DNA of 64,000 bases from an uncultured Oscillibacter sp. GTDB lineage: Bacteria > Bacillota > Clostridia > Oscillospirales > Oscillospiraceae. The notes under the pieces are model-generated. The model saw only the letters and a program-made list of their open reading frames with translations. It was not told the origin of the DNA and did no database searches. Location: contig CANDBG010000006.1 in assembly GCA_947382875.1 (NCBI GenBank), forward strand, positions 1 through 64,000, written 5' to 3'. Positions 15,237-24,888 of this stretch are shown one piece after another. The first letter of the stretch is position 1. Each line of letters starts with the position of its first letter. A program made the translations under genes and the position numbers.

Positions 15237-17330
15237 TTACATGATATGCGCCGCCGCGTAAAGCCCCTTTGCATCTAAAATTATGCTGATGCTTCCATCG
15301 CCCAGGATGCTGCACCCGGTAATGCCGTAGCTCTTTACATCGAAATTGTTCACGTAGGTGGGCAGCGGCTTCACAACAATCTGATGCTCGCCCAGCAGCT
15401 CGTCGACGAACAGGCAGTAGGAAATATCGCCAGATTCCAGCCACATCAGAATGCCGTCCTCCACGTTGTCCGCGCCGCCGGGGAGGTTGTAGAACTCCCG
15501 CGCCCGGATGACGGGGTAATAGCTGTCCATGAGCTTCACCATTTCACCGTTCACGGAATCATGCAGGATATCCTTTTCGGTGATTTTCAGGCTGGACCGG
15601 ACATTGTTGATGGGAATGGTGAAAATAGAATCGCCGACAGAAACCTCCATGCCGTCCATAATCGCCATGGTGAGGGGGATGCGCATGATGGTCGTCATGC
15701 CCTGGCCCTGCTCGCTGGTGATGGTGACGCTGCCGCCCAGGCTCTCCACGCCGCTTTTTACCACGTCCATACCCACGCCGCGGCCGGAAAATTCCGTCAC
15801 CTGGGCGTTTGTAGAGAAGCCAGGAGCCATAAGGAAGTTCAAAATCTCCTTATGGGAATACTCCACGTCCGGGGAAGCAATGCCGTTACGGATGGCCTTT
15901 GCCAGAACCGCCTCGTCGTTGACGCCGCCGCCGTCGTCGGAAATCTGAATAATGACTTCACTGCCGGTGTCCTGGGCCGAGAGCAGAATCTCGCCCACCG
16001 GGTCCTTGCCCGCGTTGATGCGGTCCTGGACGTTCTCCTCAATGCCGTGGTCCATGGAGTTCCGGACCATGTGCATGATGGGGTCGCCGATAGAGTCCAC
16101 GATGGTCTTGTCCACTTCTGTGTTTTCGCCCACTAGCGTCAGCTTGACCTGTTTGTTCAGCTTTTTGCACATATCCCGGACGATCCGGTTCATCTTCTGG
16201 AAGGTATTGGAAACCGGGATCATCCGCAGGGACATGGAAACATCCTGAAGCTCGTCAGTGAGCTTGCGGAGCTGCCGGGCCGACTTGGAAAAGGCGTCCA
16301 GATGCAGGCCCTTGAGGTCCGGCGAGGACGTGACCATGGATTCGGTAATGACAATTTCGCCCACGATGGCGGAAAGGGCGTCCAGCTTGCTGAGGTTGAC
16401 GCTGATCAGACTTTCCTTCTGGTGCTGGGCGTTGTTGGGGTTGTTCGCCGCCGCAGGCGCGGAGGCGGGAGCCGGCTTCGCCGTTTTCACCGCAGACGGC
16501 GGGGGCGGCGTCGTCTCTGCCGGTTCCGGCATCACCGCCTGAGGCGGCGCCGGTACATAATCATGGGGCTGGTACGACCGCACGGAACCGGAGGTCCGGA
16601 CGGTGGGAATGGCGCTCTCCCGGTCCTCGGGGTTTTTGAATTCCAGGAGGAAGCCGTTGTCAATGATCTGTTCCGCAGTGGAGGCGTCCTGCTCCACGTC
16701 CGCCGGCTCATAGAGGAAGTCCGACTCCGCGCAGAAGCCCTGAATGGAAGTCACCAGCATATACGCCCGCAGATTTTCCATGCCGCAGCCGTCGTCGAAA
16801 AACACCCGCAGCTGATAGGGAAAATCTGGGTTGCCCTCGTCGGCCTGGGGCGCGGCCTCCGCAGGCGGGGGAGCCGGTTCCGCAGCCGGAGGAGGCGCAG
16901 GGGCGGCCGCCGCCGGTGGTTCCTCTCCCTTAATTTTCGCAATTAAAGTATTAATATTTGCTAGGAAACTGTCGACATCCTTATTGAGTGGCTGTTCTGC
17001 CTCCACTTTCTCCATTTCTTCCCGGAAGTAGTCCACGGAGTGGAGCATCAGGTCAAACAGCGCCGGACGGTTCTCCTCAGATACAACCTCCATCGTATTT
17101 TCCCGGATGATGAAGAACAAATCCTCAATCCGGTGGGAGACCTGGGCCAGCGTATCAAACTCCATCATAGCGGAAGAACCCTTGATAGTATGCATGATAC
17201 GGAAGATCTCCGTCACATTGTCCTGCGAGAAAGTATTTTCCTTCTCTGCATCCAGCACAATGTTTTCAAGCTGTTCCAGCAGCGTATTGGTTTCATAAAT
17301 GTACATATCCAGGATATCGTTGCTGCTCAC
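15237..17330 (-). CDS. cheA: Chemotaxis histidine kinase CheA
   Basis: The 697-residue protein has the full CheA order. An HPt domain carries the phosphorylated His47 in IMHTIKGSSAMM. Two Pro/Ala-rich linkers flank a P2-like domain (about 173-255). Next come the dimerisation helices, then the kinase domain with HMVRNSMDHGIEE near residue 423 and SDDGGGVND and FSGRGVGMDVV as ATP boxes. A CheW-like domain (about 570-697) ends the protein. CheA phosphorylates CheB and a CheY-type receiver in response to receptors. It heads the leftward operon and is transcribed divergently from the FliK-like gene. Confidence 0.97.
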   Translation of the reverse strand: MSSNDILDMYIYETNTLLEQLENIVLDAEKENTFSQDNVTEIFRIMHTIKGSSAMMEFDTLAQVSHRIEDLFFIIRENTMEVVSEENRPALFDLMLHSVDYFREEMEKVEAEQPLNKDVDSFLANINTLIAKIKGEEPPAAAAPAPPPAAEPAPPPAEAAPQADEGNPDFPYQLRVFFDDGCGMENLRAYMLVTSIQGFCAESDFLYEPADVEQDASTAEQIIDNGFLLEFKNPEDRESAIPTVRTSGSVRSYQPHDYVPAPPQAVMPEPAETTPPPPSAVKTAKPAPASAPAAANNPNNAQHQKESLISVNLSKLDALSAIVGEIVITESMVTSSPDLKGLHLDAFSKSARQLRKLTDELQDVSMSLRMIPVSNTFQKMNRIVRDMCKKLNKQVKLTLVGENTEVDKTIVDSIGDPIMHMVRNSMDHGIEENVQDRINAGKDPVGEILLSAQDTGSEVIIQISDDGGGVNDEAVLAKAIRNGIASPDVEYSHKEILNFLMAPGFSTNAQVTEFSGRGVGMDVVKSGVESLGGSVTITSEQGQGMTTIMRIPLTMAIMDGMEVSVGDSIFTIPINNVRSSLKITEKDILHDSVNGEMVKLMDSYYPVIRAREFYNLPGGADNVEDGILMWLESGDISYCLFVDELLGEHQIVVKPLPTYVNNFDVKSYGITGCSILGDGSISIILDAKGLYAAAHIM

Positions 17331-17423
17331 GAAAACACCACCTCATACGTCTTTTTCATATCTATCGACCCGTTGTGATAAAAAAATAAGAGCGCAATCA
17401 AGTTTTTTTGAGAGGTGTCAAGA

Positions 17424-18872
17424 ATGCCCGATATTTTAGGCGCAACCAACCCCGTTCCCGGTTATGACAAGACCTCCTTGAACCGGAACGTCACCGTTTC
17501 GCCGGAGAGCACGCCCCCCCAAATACAAAATGTCCCGGACCCCAGCCGGGTCAACAAGGCCGACGGCCGCACCGAACAACAGGATAGCAACCTGCAGGGG
17601 GACGGCAAAATCCGGTACGACTCCAATTTCCAGACCTTCCTCCAGCGCCTGCGGGACGCCCCCAGCCTGGCCGACGCCCTCTCCCGGCTGTTTGCCGGTG
17701 AGGGGACCATCGTCTCTTCCGGCATGAGCGCCGGAATCGCCGAGGAGCTGTCGCAGATTCTGGAAATGCTGCATATGGATGAGAGCGAGCTGCTGGACTT
17801 CCTCAGCGGACAGTTTAAATCCGGCACCCGCTTCGGCGGAGCGCTGTTCGCCCTCCTGCGCAACGCCTATGGCCGGGCGTCCTCCGAGGGCGTGCGGACG
17901 GACATCCTGCAATTTCTGAAAGCCTATCTGGATTTCGATTCCACCAAGCATCTGGAAACCAACATCCTCCGGGACCTGGGGCGTATGGCGGACGCCATGC
18001 CCGCCAGCTGGGCGGAAAAGCTGCGGGACCTCACCGCACAGCTGAAAAACAATATGGCCGCCGGAGACCGGCAGTCCGGACTGTTTCTGCTTCAGCGGGA
18101 GATTTTTCCCTACATGTCCTCTTATGTGGAGCGTACCCATGACATGGGTCTCCCCCGGACGCTCCTGACCATGCTGGCGCTGAACGTGGCGCGGTACGAA
18201 AACGGCAGCGAGGAAAAACTCCTGGAAAATTTCCGCCAGCTCAGCGGCTACGGCACCCTCCGGGACCAGCTGGGCGGAATCGACGGGCCATCCCTGCTGA
18301 AGCTCCTGCGGAGCGGGCAGCTTCCGGAAGGGTCCAAGGCCCTGGAATTTTCAAACCATCTGGCCGCCGCCGCCGCCAAAGCCTTGCGGGGCGAAGGTAG
18401 CGCCGAGGTCCAGGAATTGTTCCGGAACCTGCTCTCCGCCATGCTCATTAATGAGAGTGTGTATATGCCGGTCAACCATTACTTAATCCCCCTGGAATGG
18501 GATGGGCGGATGCTCTTTTCCGAGCTTTGGGTGGACCCCGACGCCGAGGACGAGGAGGAACGCCGTAAAAAAGGCCGCTCCGGAGGCGGAAGCAGCACCA
18601 TGCGGTTTCTGTTCAAAATGGATGTGCAGTCCCTTGGACTGTTCGATATCATTCTTACCAGCCAGGGGAAAGAGGTGGATATCCAAATTCACTGCCCGGA
18701 AAAGGTGCTTCCCTTCAACCGGCAGATCGAGGAGGGCATCTCCCAAATCCTCATCCGCAATGACCTGACCCCCTCCCGGGTTCTGGTGCGGCGCATGGAG
18801 CGTCCGGTCACACTGACCGAGGTGTTCCCCAAAATCTATGAAGGGAAGAACAGTGTGAATGTCAAGGTCTGA
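17424..18872 (+). CDS. FliK-like (YlqG-type) protein, probable flagellar hook-length/export-switch relative
   Basis: This 482-residue protein has no signal peptide. Its N-terminus is polar and disordered and the middle (about 55-330) is helical. The C-terminal part (about 385-470: MDVQSLGLFDIILTSQGKEV, then FNRQIEEGISQILIRNDL) resembles the FliK hook-length-control C-terminal domain. The next gene encodes an FlhB-C-like protein that overlaps this one, as ylqG and ylqH do in Bacillus. The ATG at 17424 follows GAGAGG by 8 bases; a GTG at 17415 lies in the same frame inside that ribosome site and is less likely. The role is inferred from the partner and the C-terminal pattern, and could be in export-substrate switching. 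Confidence 0.65.
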   Translation: MPDILGATNPVPGYDKTSLNRNVTVSPESTPPQIQNVPDPSRVNKADGRTEQQDSNLQGDGKIRYDSNFQTFLQRLRDAPSLADALSRLFAGEGTIVSSGMSAGIAEELSQILEMLHMDESELLDFLSGQFKSGTRFGGALFALLRNAYGRASSEGVRTDILQFLKAYLDFDSTKHLETNILRDLGRMADAMPASWAEKLRDLTAQLKNNMAAGDRQSGLFLLQREIFPYMSSYVERTHDMGLPRTLLTMLALNVARYENGSEEKLLENFRQLSGYGTLRDQLGGIDGPSLLKLLRSGQLPEGSKALEFSNHLAAAAAKALRGEGSAEVQELFRNLLSAMLINESVYMPVNHYLIPLEWDGRMLFSELWVDPDAEDEEERRKKGRSGGGSSTMRFLFKMDVQSLGLFDIILTSQGKEVDIQIHCPEKVLPFNRQIEEGISQILIRNDLTPSRVLVRRMERPVTLTEVFPKIYEGKNSVNVKV

Positions 18873-19182
18873 ACGTCCGCGGCCCAAGAAGGCCGTCGCC
18901 CTGCAATACGGGCCCGACGATGCCGCCCCCGTGATTGTGGCTTCCGGTATGGGCTACATGGCGGAACGCATCGTCGAAACCGCCGCCGAGTGCGGCGTGC
19001 CGATTTATGAGGACAACTCCCTCTCCACCGTTCTCACCCAGCTCCAGCTGGGGCAGGAAATCCCGGAGAGTTTATATCAGGCAGTTGTGGAAATTTATGT
19101 CTATTTCCTCCGTTTCGATCCCACCGAAAAGAAGAAAAAGATGGAGGAAGAAAAAGCAAAAGGAGGCGCTGGGACAACATGA
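18859..19182 (+). CDS. FlhB C-terminal-domain-like protein (YlqH/FhlB type)
   Basis: This 107-residue soluble protein matches the cytoplasmic domain of FlhB/EscU export-switch proteins: KAVALQYGPDDAAPVIVASG, then ECGVPIYEDNSLSTVLTQLQ and a lysine-rich tail. It lacks the membrane part of FlhB. The NPTH self-cleavage motif of FlhB is absent; the family of stand-alone FlhB-C paralogues usually lacks it. It overlaps the FliK-like gene by 14 bases and the PilZ gene by ATGA, so the three are translated together. Such paralogues can partly replace the FlhB C-terminal domain. Confidence 0.9.
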   Translation: MSRSERPRPKKAVALQYGPDDAAPVIVASGMGYMAERIVETAAECGVPIYEDNSLSTVLTQLQLGQEIPESLYQAVVEIYVYFLRFDPTEKKKKMEEEKAKGGAGTT

Positions 19183-19784
19183 GACAGGAAGAACGGACCT
19201 ACATGATTCTCGACAGCCAGAACAACCCGATTGCGCCGGGACAAATGCTCAGTCCGCCCGGGGATGAAACCTTACAGGTCCTGGTGTTGGAAAATAAGGT
19301 CGACGAGGTGGCCAGGCATGAAATCGTTCACCTCATCGCCATGGGCAGCGACGACGCTTCCCTGCAATGCCAGATCCTGCGGGCGCGGGGCGATAAGATC
19401 ATCGCAAAGCGGCTGGCCGCCCTGGATCCGGAGGTCCGGCGGAACCTGCGGGTTCCGGTGAAGTTCGACAGCTTTGTGTATCCCCTTTCCGGTTCCTGGC
19501 GGGGACGCAGGAGCGTCCAATCTCTGGACCTGAGCTGCGGCGGCGTCGCCTTCCGTGGCGAGGTCGGTCTGGAGGAGGGGGAGCAGCTTGAACTGGTGGT
19601 CCCCACGGCGGAAGCTCCGTTGATTATGCGCTGTCAGATTCTGCGTGTAAAGGAGCTGCAGGACGAAAAGCGTCTGTACGCCACCAAGTTTATTGATATG
19701 TGTGAGGATGAAGAAGTGACGATCCGAGAGACGGTATTCAGCCTTCAGCTGCAGGGCCGCCGTCAGCGCGTCGGAAATGACTGA
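19179..19784 (+). CDS. PilZ-domain protein (probable c-di-GMP receptor) in a flagellar cluster
   Basis: The C-terminal half is a PilZ domain with the two c-di-GMP-binding signatures: R-x-x-x-R in VRRNLRVPV (residues 87-91) and D-L-S-x-G-G in SLDLSCGGVAF (residues 117-122). The N-terminal 80 residues form a YcgR-like beta domain. PilZ proteins of this layout slow flagellar rotation or change export when c-di-GMP is high. The gene overlaps the FlhB-C-like gene by ATGA and precedes a large SLH protein gene by 14 bases. The length is 201 residues. Confidence 0.88.
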   Translation: MRQEERTYMILDSQNNPIAPGQMLSPPGDETLQVLVLENKVDEVARHEIVHLIAMGSDDASLQCQILRARGDKIIAKRLAALDPEVRRNLRVPVKFDSFVYPLSGSWRGRRSVQSLDLSCGGVAFRGEVGLEEGEQLELVVPTAEAPLIMRCQILRVKELQDEKRLYATKFIDMCEDEEVTIRETVFSLQLQGRRQRVGND

Positions 19785-19798
19785 ACAGGAGGTTCTCC

Positions 19799-22700
19799 AT
19801 GATTGTGCAAAAGACCAAGGGCGCCGCACGCTTCGCGGCCCTGTTCCTGGCCGTTTTATTGTGCGGTCTGACCCTTTCCGTTTCCCGTCCCGCCCAGGCG
19901 GCGGACTGGATGGAGCCGTATCTGGAACAGGTCGTGGAATGGGGTGTCATGAAGGGCGACAGCTCCGGCAACCTCAACGCTGACCGGGAAATTACCCGGG
20001 CTGAGTTTGTGACGCTGGTTAATCGGGCCTTCGGCTACACCGAAACCGGTCCGAATCCCTTCAGCGACGTTCTTCCCACCGACTGGTTTGCCGAAGATAT
20101 TACCATCGCTTATAAAGCGGGCTACTTCAACGGCACCACCGAAACGACGGCTTCCCCCTATAACTACGTTACGCGGGAACAGGCGGCGGCGCTGCTGGGC
20201 CGGAGCCTGCGTCTGAAGGGAGAAGCGGGCGCAAATACGAATTTTGACGACGGCAATGAAATCGGCACCTGGAGCCGCGCGCTGGTGCAGGAGGCCGCCG
20301 ACCTGGGCATCATCCAGGGCTACGGCGACGGCACCTTCCGCCCCACCCAGCGCATTACCCGCGGACAGGTGGCCTGCTTCCTGGTCCGGGCGCTGGGTAC
20401 CTTAATCAATGAACCCGGCGAACAGACCGCCGGCGGCGTGTATGGCAATCTGACCATTAACACCGCGGGCGTCAAGCTCAAGGACACCACCATCACCGGC
20501 AACCTGTACCTTACCGGCGGCGTGGGTCTGGGCAACGTGGAGCTGGAAAACGTCAACGTCCTGGGCAAAATTGTCCTCTGCGGCGCGGGTGTGGCCGAAA
20601 AGGGCGAGAACAGCGTGATTCTGCGTAACGTTGTCGCTGACTCCTTTGAGGTGGACAGCCTTACCGACCAGTTTCTTACCGTACGGGCCGAGGGCCTGAC
20701 CGATATCGGCAGCACCACCGTCCGTACATCCTCTTATCTGGAAGACCTCACCGACGACGGCCTGGGCCTGCGGCTCATTACCTTCGACGGCGAGAGCGGC
20801 ACCCAGCTTCAGCTGGCGGGCAACATCAAAGAGGTCCTCAACCGGACGCCGAATTCGGACCTGCAAATCGTTCAGGGTCTGGCGCACACCGTCACCATGG
20901 ACGAACGCGCCACCGGCGCACGCCTCAACATCGACAACAGTGCTTCCATCCGGGACCTGAACCTCGACACCGGGATTCCTGTCACCGGTACGGGCAGCAT
21001 TGGTCATTTGAATGTCAATTCGGAAGGCTCCAACGTTCAAACCTTGCCGGATACCATTACCGTCCGACCCGGCATCAACTCTACGATCAAGGGCGAAAAT
21101 ATGGATTCCACCGCAGCGGCGGAGTCCTCCGAGGACCCGCGCCTCCTCTCCGGATATCCGATTATGCGGGATGTGGCCCCCACCACCGCTACCGCGGTAT
21201 TCAGCACCAATAAACGGGGGACGGTTCACTGGGCCGTCACCGCCCTGACGGACGGCTCTCTCAGCGAAGAACAGCTGATGAACCCCACCGCGAACGCCTC
21301 CCGCATTCTGCGCAACGGTACGCTGAACGCGGCGGCCTCCAATACCGAGCTGACCGCCCGGGTTACTGGACTGACACAGGATGGCTCGTATTATCTCTCC
21401 GCCCTGCTGGTAGACGCCCGCGGACGGCGCAGCCCGGTCAAGGTCACGGCCTTTACCACGCCGGATGATACCACGCCGGCCTTTGCCAACGAGTATCCCT
21501 ACACCATTATGACCACCGATAAGGAAAATGAGCAGGTGGTGCAGCTCATGGCAATGGCTACCAAGGATTGCCAGATGTATTATGCGCTGCTGCCCAACAA
21601 CTCCACGCCGCCCACACAGGCCGATCTGAAGGCCGCCGCCGTTACGGGCAACCTGGGCTATGGCGTTGTCGACGTGAAGAAGAACACGCCGATTCTGATT
21701 CCGAAGATCAACACGTCTTACCTCCAGGAGCAGACGACGTACACCCTCTATTTGTGGCTGAACGACGCCGACAGCGGCAAGAGCTCCGCCATCACACGCC
21801 TCCAGGTGACTACGCTGGATATGACTCCGCCCACCATCACAAGCCTGACGCATATCGATTCGGCCGCCCGGACGGCGACGTTCACCGTCACCCTGGACGA
21901 ACCGGGTACGCTGTTCTGGGCCGTGGTGAAAGCAAATGTCCAGTTCTACGCTTCTGTGCCGGGCGAAAACCGCGTGCCCAAGCCAGAGGAAACCATCGCG
22001 AAAATCCAAATCGAAAACGGCACGAACTCCGATCGCAAGGGCAGCGTCAACGTCGCCCGGGAGGCAACGGAGGTGCGCTTCACCATTTCCGGTCTGGAAC
22101 CGCAAACTCATTATGACCTCTATTACGTCGCCAAGGACCGGGCGGGGAACTACAACGTCTATACGGAAACCCTCACCCCGCCGATGGAATTCAGTACGCT
22201 GGACAACATCGCCCCCACGGTGACGCAGGAGTTCACCCATGACGGTACCGACGAGGGCCAGCGCAATCCCACGCCTTACCCCGATACCGATATCAATTTG
22301 GTATTCTCCGAAATGGTCCAGGGCTTCGAGTATATCAACGGCATTCCGAACAAAGAGCCTTTCCTGGAGTATTACCAAAAGGTAGACACGGCCCCGAATG
22401 GTTCCGAAGAGGAAGCCGCTGCAAAGGATGAACTGGCAAAGGTCCTCTCCAAGTACATCACCCTTTGGCGCCGTCCCGTCAGCGGACAGCCGGAGCGTGT
22501 TCCGGTGAAGGGCGACCCGGATGTCGGCGACGATTGGGTCATTGATTACCGGGAAGCCACCATCAAGCCGGACCCGGAGGGCACAGGTGAAATGATTCTC
22601 ACCTTCCCCAACGGCAAGGGCTTGCAGCTGGGCAGCGGCGTGACGTACTTCTTCACCCTGGAAAACATCGCCGACACCTCCCCCGCAGCCAACCGGATGC

Positions 22701-24814
22701 AGGGCAGCCGCGGCGTTGTGACCCTGCCGGATTTCATGACGATTGACGCGCAGCTGATCTTCTCCCGCGGTTCTTCCAGCGGAAATGTGGACGGAACCGA
22801 GATTACCTTTAATATGAACTTCCGTCTCTCTCCGGTGACGACCCAGAATTCCAGCAGCGATACGCTGTGGGATATGATCCTCTGGTCGGACGCAACCATT
22901 GCCTTTGAATTGTACTCCCGCGACCTGCCCAACGGGTCTTGGACGCAAATGGGCGGTTCCGGAGCGGAAATGCGTATCAGCACCACAACCCAGCAGCCCA
23001 CCACCGGCCTCAGCGTTACCAAAAACCTCCTGACGCCGAACGGTGCAACGCAGATCAATTTTGAACAGCTCCGCAGCTTCCAGAACGAGCGGGAATACGG
23101 CATTGTCGTCAAGGAATGGAACGGCAGCCGCGAGCCGGAAACCTGGAGCGGTGAAGCTTCCATCAAAATCACTCCGGTGGCAAGCGATTACTCCTCTTTG
23201 GAGAACCTGGCGAACAAAACCCTTTCTCCGTCCAGCTATGCAAGCCATCAGCAGGGCATTTATGCGGTGAAGGAAATCGGCGTTCCCAAAGAGTATACTG
23301 TTTCTTACCCCTTCGAGGACACGCAGCCGCCCAGGTTTACAGAAGGTACGCCTACCTTTGTCCCTGGTGATACCAGCGTTGAAATCAATTTCATGGTCAG
23401 CCGGGACAATTGTAAATATTTCTGTGTTATCACCAAAGTTGGCAACCTCACAACAACCCTGAAAGATGGCAGGGTGAATATCAACAAGGACAATTGGAAC
23501 CTGCTGCCGGAAAGCGGCGATGACATTGATTTTGACAAGTTGGACGAAAAGGGCGGCAACGTCTATAATCCCAGCAGCGGCAGTATTACCGACGGTTCTA
23601 TTACCGGCCCCGCCTATGTGGTTCGGGAGGGTACCTGCGGCAAGCGGCTCCAAACCATCACGATCCGCGAGGAGCTGGACCCGGAGAGCCAGTATATTGC
23701 ATACTTCGTCCTTCAAGGCGAGTCCATGAGTTCCATCTCGGATGTATACGCTTTCCGTTTTGAAACAGAGGATGTTGTGCGTCCGGTTATCCGCGTTGGT
23801 GCAAACGCCGCCGTCGCAAGCGTTACCTCCGACCGCGTGGCCGATGTCCGATATGTTCTGCTGGTCGACGGCAAAGTTCCTTCCCTGTTCATGAAGACGT
23901 TGAGCGGCAATATGATCGACAACGCAGTGAATCAGGATGGCTACAAGGCGGAATATGAGAACATGACCATTTTGGAGGCCATGAGCGATTATGTCCGCCA
24001 CGGCAACAGTCAGACAGTTCTCGGCTCGGTATTTGACCTGTTTGCCAGCCAGGACCTGAAAAACCAGGTGGTTAACTACATGGATACCGCCCGCGGCGAC
24101 GGCTCCAGCGTCATGCTGGTTGGCAACATGGCGCATACCGGCAACAACGCCGCTCTCCCGGTGGACTGCCAGAACAGCATGATTCAAAATAACGATACCA
24201 TGACGTACTGGTTTGTTGCAATGGGCAAGAGTCCGCAGGGCTCCGGCTACGCGTTTGCCGCCGCGCCGGACCTGTACTACCCCAACAAGACCCCGCCGCA
24301 GCTGCTCAATATTGCCACCTCGGTTTCGCCTGAAACGACAGGTTCACTGGAATCGGACCCTGTGGCGGCATCGAAGCTGACATACAAAGGCACCGTAACG
24401 ATTACGTTCAGCACAGATCTCTATTATCTGGATACGAATAATGGCAATCGTTATCTGCAAGTTGTCGATATGGCAATGGGAGATTTGAACGCAGCTCATG
24501 GCGGTGATGCGAACAAGGCCGGGTTTATCAGCAGTGATCTCATTATAACCAGCGCCACAACGACCGTGGAGCACCGAAGCGGCGTTACCGGTACTTCTCC
24601 ATGCAGTACGCTGACATTGAATTATGAGGTCTCCGGCAGCGGCGGCGCGGCGATTACATTTGACCGCCGTCTCGCGAACAGCCGAGGCACCACCGGCAAT
24701 CAGGCGCTGACACTGAATATGGAACTTGTCAGAAACAACAACGGCGTATATGTCCCGCGGTTCTATCTGCCCACTACCCTTACAGAGTGGGGACGTCCTT
24801 CCGTTGCGCCGTAA
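19799..24814 (+). CDS. Giant N-terminal SLH-domain surface protein with tandem beta-sandwich repeats
   Basis: The 1671-residue protein has a signal peptide (about 1-35, ending near RPAQAA). Three S-layer homology domains lie at about 36-205, with motifs ADREITRAEFVTLVNRAFGY, NYVTREQAAALLGRSLRL and TQRITRGQVACFLVRALG. SLH domains bind pyruvylated secondary wall polysaccharide and anchor the protein to the cell wall. Residues about 215-440 look like a short beta-helix (LTINTAGVKLKDTTITGNLY). The rest is a string of FN3- or Ig-like units (SYYLSALLVDARG, TTYTLYLWLNDADSG, THYDLYYVAKDRAGN). It may be an S-layer or adhesin protein. No catalytic motif is seen. The start has GGAGG upstream. Confidence 0.88.
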   Translation: MIVQKTKGAARFAALFLAVLLCGLTLSVSRPAQAADWMEPYLEQVVEWGVMKGDSSGNLNADREITRAEFVTLVNRAFGYTETGPNPFSDVLPTDWFAEDITIAYKAGYFNGTTETTASPYNYVTREQAAALLGRSLRLKGEAGANTNFDDGNEIGTWSRALVQEAADLGIIQGYGDGTFRPTQRITRGQVACFLVRALGTLINEPGEQTAGGVYGNLTINTAGVKLKDTTITGNLYLTGGVGLGNVELENVNVLGKIVLCGAGVAEKGENSVILRNVVADSFEVDSLTDQFLTVRAEGLTDIGSTTVRTSSYLEDLTDDGLGLRLITFDGESGTQLQLAGNIKEVLNRTPNSDLQIVQGLAHTVTMDERATGARLNIDNSASIRDLNLDTGIPVTGTGSIGHLNVNSEGSNVQTLPDTITVRPGINSTIKGENMDSTAAAESSEDPRLLSGYPIMRDVAPTTATAVFSTNKRGTVHWAVTALTDGSLSEEQLMNPTANASRILRNGTLNAAASNTELTARVTGLTQDGSYYLSALLVDARGRRSPVKVTAFTTPDDTTPAFANEYPYTIMTTDKENEQVVQLMAMATKDCQMYYALLPNNSTPPTQADLKAAAVTGNLGYGVVDVKKNTPILIPKINTSYLQEQTTYTLYLWLNDADSGKSSAITRLQVTTLDMTPPTITSLTHIDSAARTATFTVTLDEPGTLFWAVVKANVQFYASVPGENRVPKPEETIAKIQIENGTNSDRKGSVNVAREATEVRFTISGLEPQTHYDLYYVAKDRAGNYNVYTETLTPPMEFSTLDNIAPTVTQEFTHDGTDEGQRNPTPYPDTDINLVFSEMVQGFEYINGIPNKEPFLEYYQKVDTAPNGSEEEAAAKDELAKVLSKYITLWRRPVSGQPERVPVKGDPDVGDDWVIDYREATIKPDPEGTGEMILTFPNGKGLQLGSGVTYFFTLENIADTSPAANRMQGSRGVVTLPDFMTIDAQLIFSRGSSSGNVDGTEITFNMNFRLSPVTTQNSSSDTLWDMILWSDATIAFELYSRDLPNGSWTQMGGSGAEMRISTTTQQPTTGLSVTKNLLTPNGATQINFEQLRSFQNEREYGIVVKEWNGSREPETWSGEASIKITPVASDYSSLENLANKTLSPSSYASHQQGIYAVKEIGVPKEYTVSYPFEDTQPPRFTEGTPTFVPGDTSVEINFMVSRDNCKYFCVITKVGNLTTTLKDGRVNINKDNWNLLPESGDDIDFDKLDEKGGNVYNPSSGSITDGSITGPAYVVREGTCGKRLQTITIREELDPESQYIAYFVLQGESMSSISDVYAFRFETEDVVRPVIRVGANAAVASVTSDRVADVRYVLLVDGKVPSLFMKTLSGNMIDNAVNQDGYKAEYENMTILEAMSDYVRHGNSQTVLGSVFDLFASQDLKNQVVNYMDTARGDGSSVMLVGNMAHTGNNAALPVDCQNSMIQNNDTMTYWFVAMGKSPQGSGYAFAAAPDLYYPNKTPPQLLNIATSVSPETTGSLESDPVAASKLTYKGTVTITFSTDLYYLDTNNGNRYLQVVDMAMGDLNAAHGGDANKAGFISSDLIITSATTTVEHRSGVTGTSPCSTLTLNYEVSGSGGAAITFDRRLANSRGTTGNQALTLNMELVRNNNGVYVPRFYLPTTLTEWGRPSVAP

Positions 24815-24835
24815 CCTGAATTACTGAAACCGCAG

Positions 24836-24861
24836 GAGGGCGGGCGATACCGCCCGCCCTC
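24836..24861 (+). terminator. GC-rich hairpin between the two SLH genes
   Basis: GAGGGCGGGCG and CGCCCGCCCTC form an 11-bp stem with a 4-base loop, but only TGTTTG follows. It may be a partial terminator or a processing/stability element that sets unequal levels of the two surface proteins. Confidence 0.55.
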
Positions 24862-24888
24862 TGTTTGCCTGAAAGGAGCGTTTTCTGA

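Noticed and set aside
17341..17423. Sigma-28 promoter for cheA
   Set aside because: A GTCGATAG motif is present on the minus strand, but there is no TAAA-like -35 at 15 bases, so the match is too weak.
20402..24187. A 1261-codon open frame on the minus strand opposite the large SLH gene
   Set aside because: It has no ribosome site and no domain pattern. The plus-strand frame has a signal peptide, SLH motifs and repeated beta-sandwich units, so the antisense frame is a by-product of GC-rich coding.
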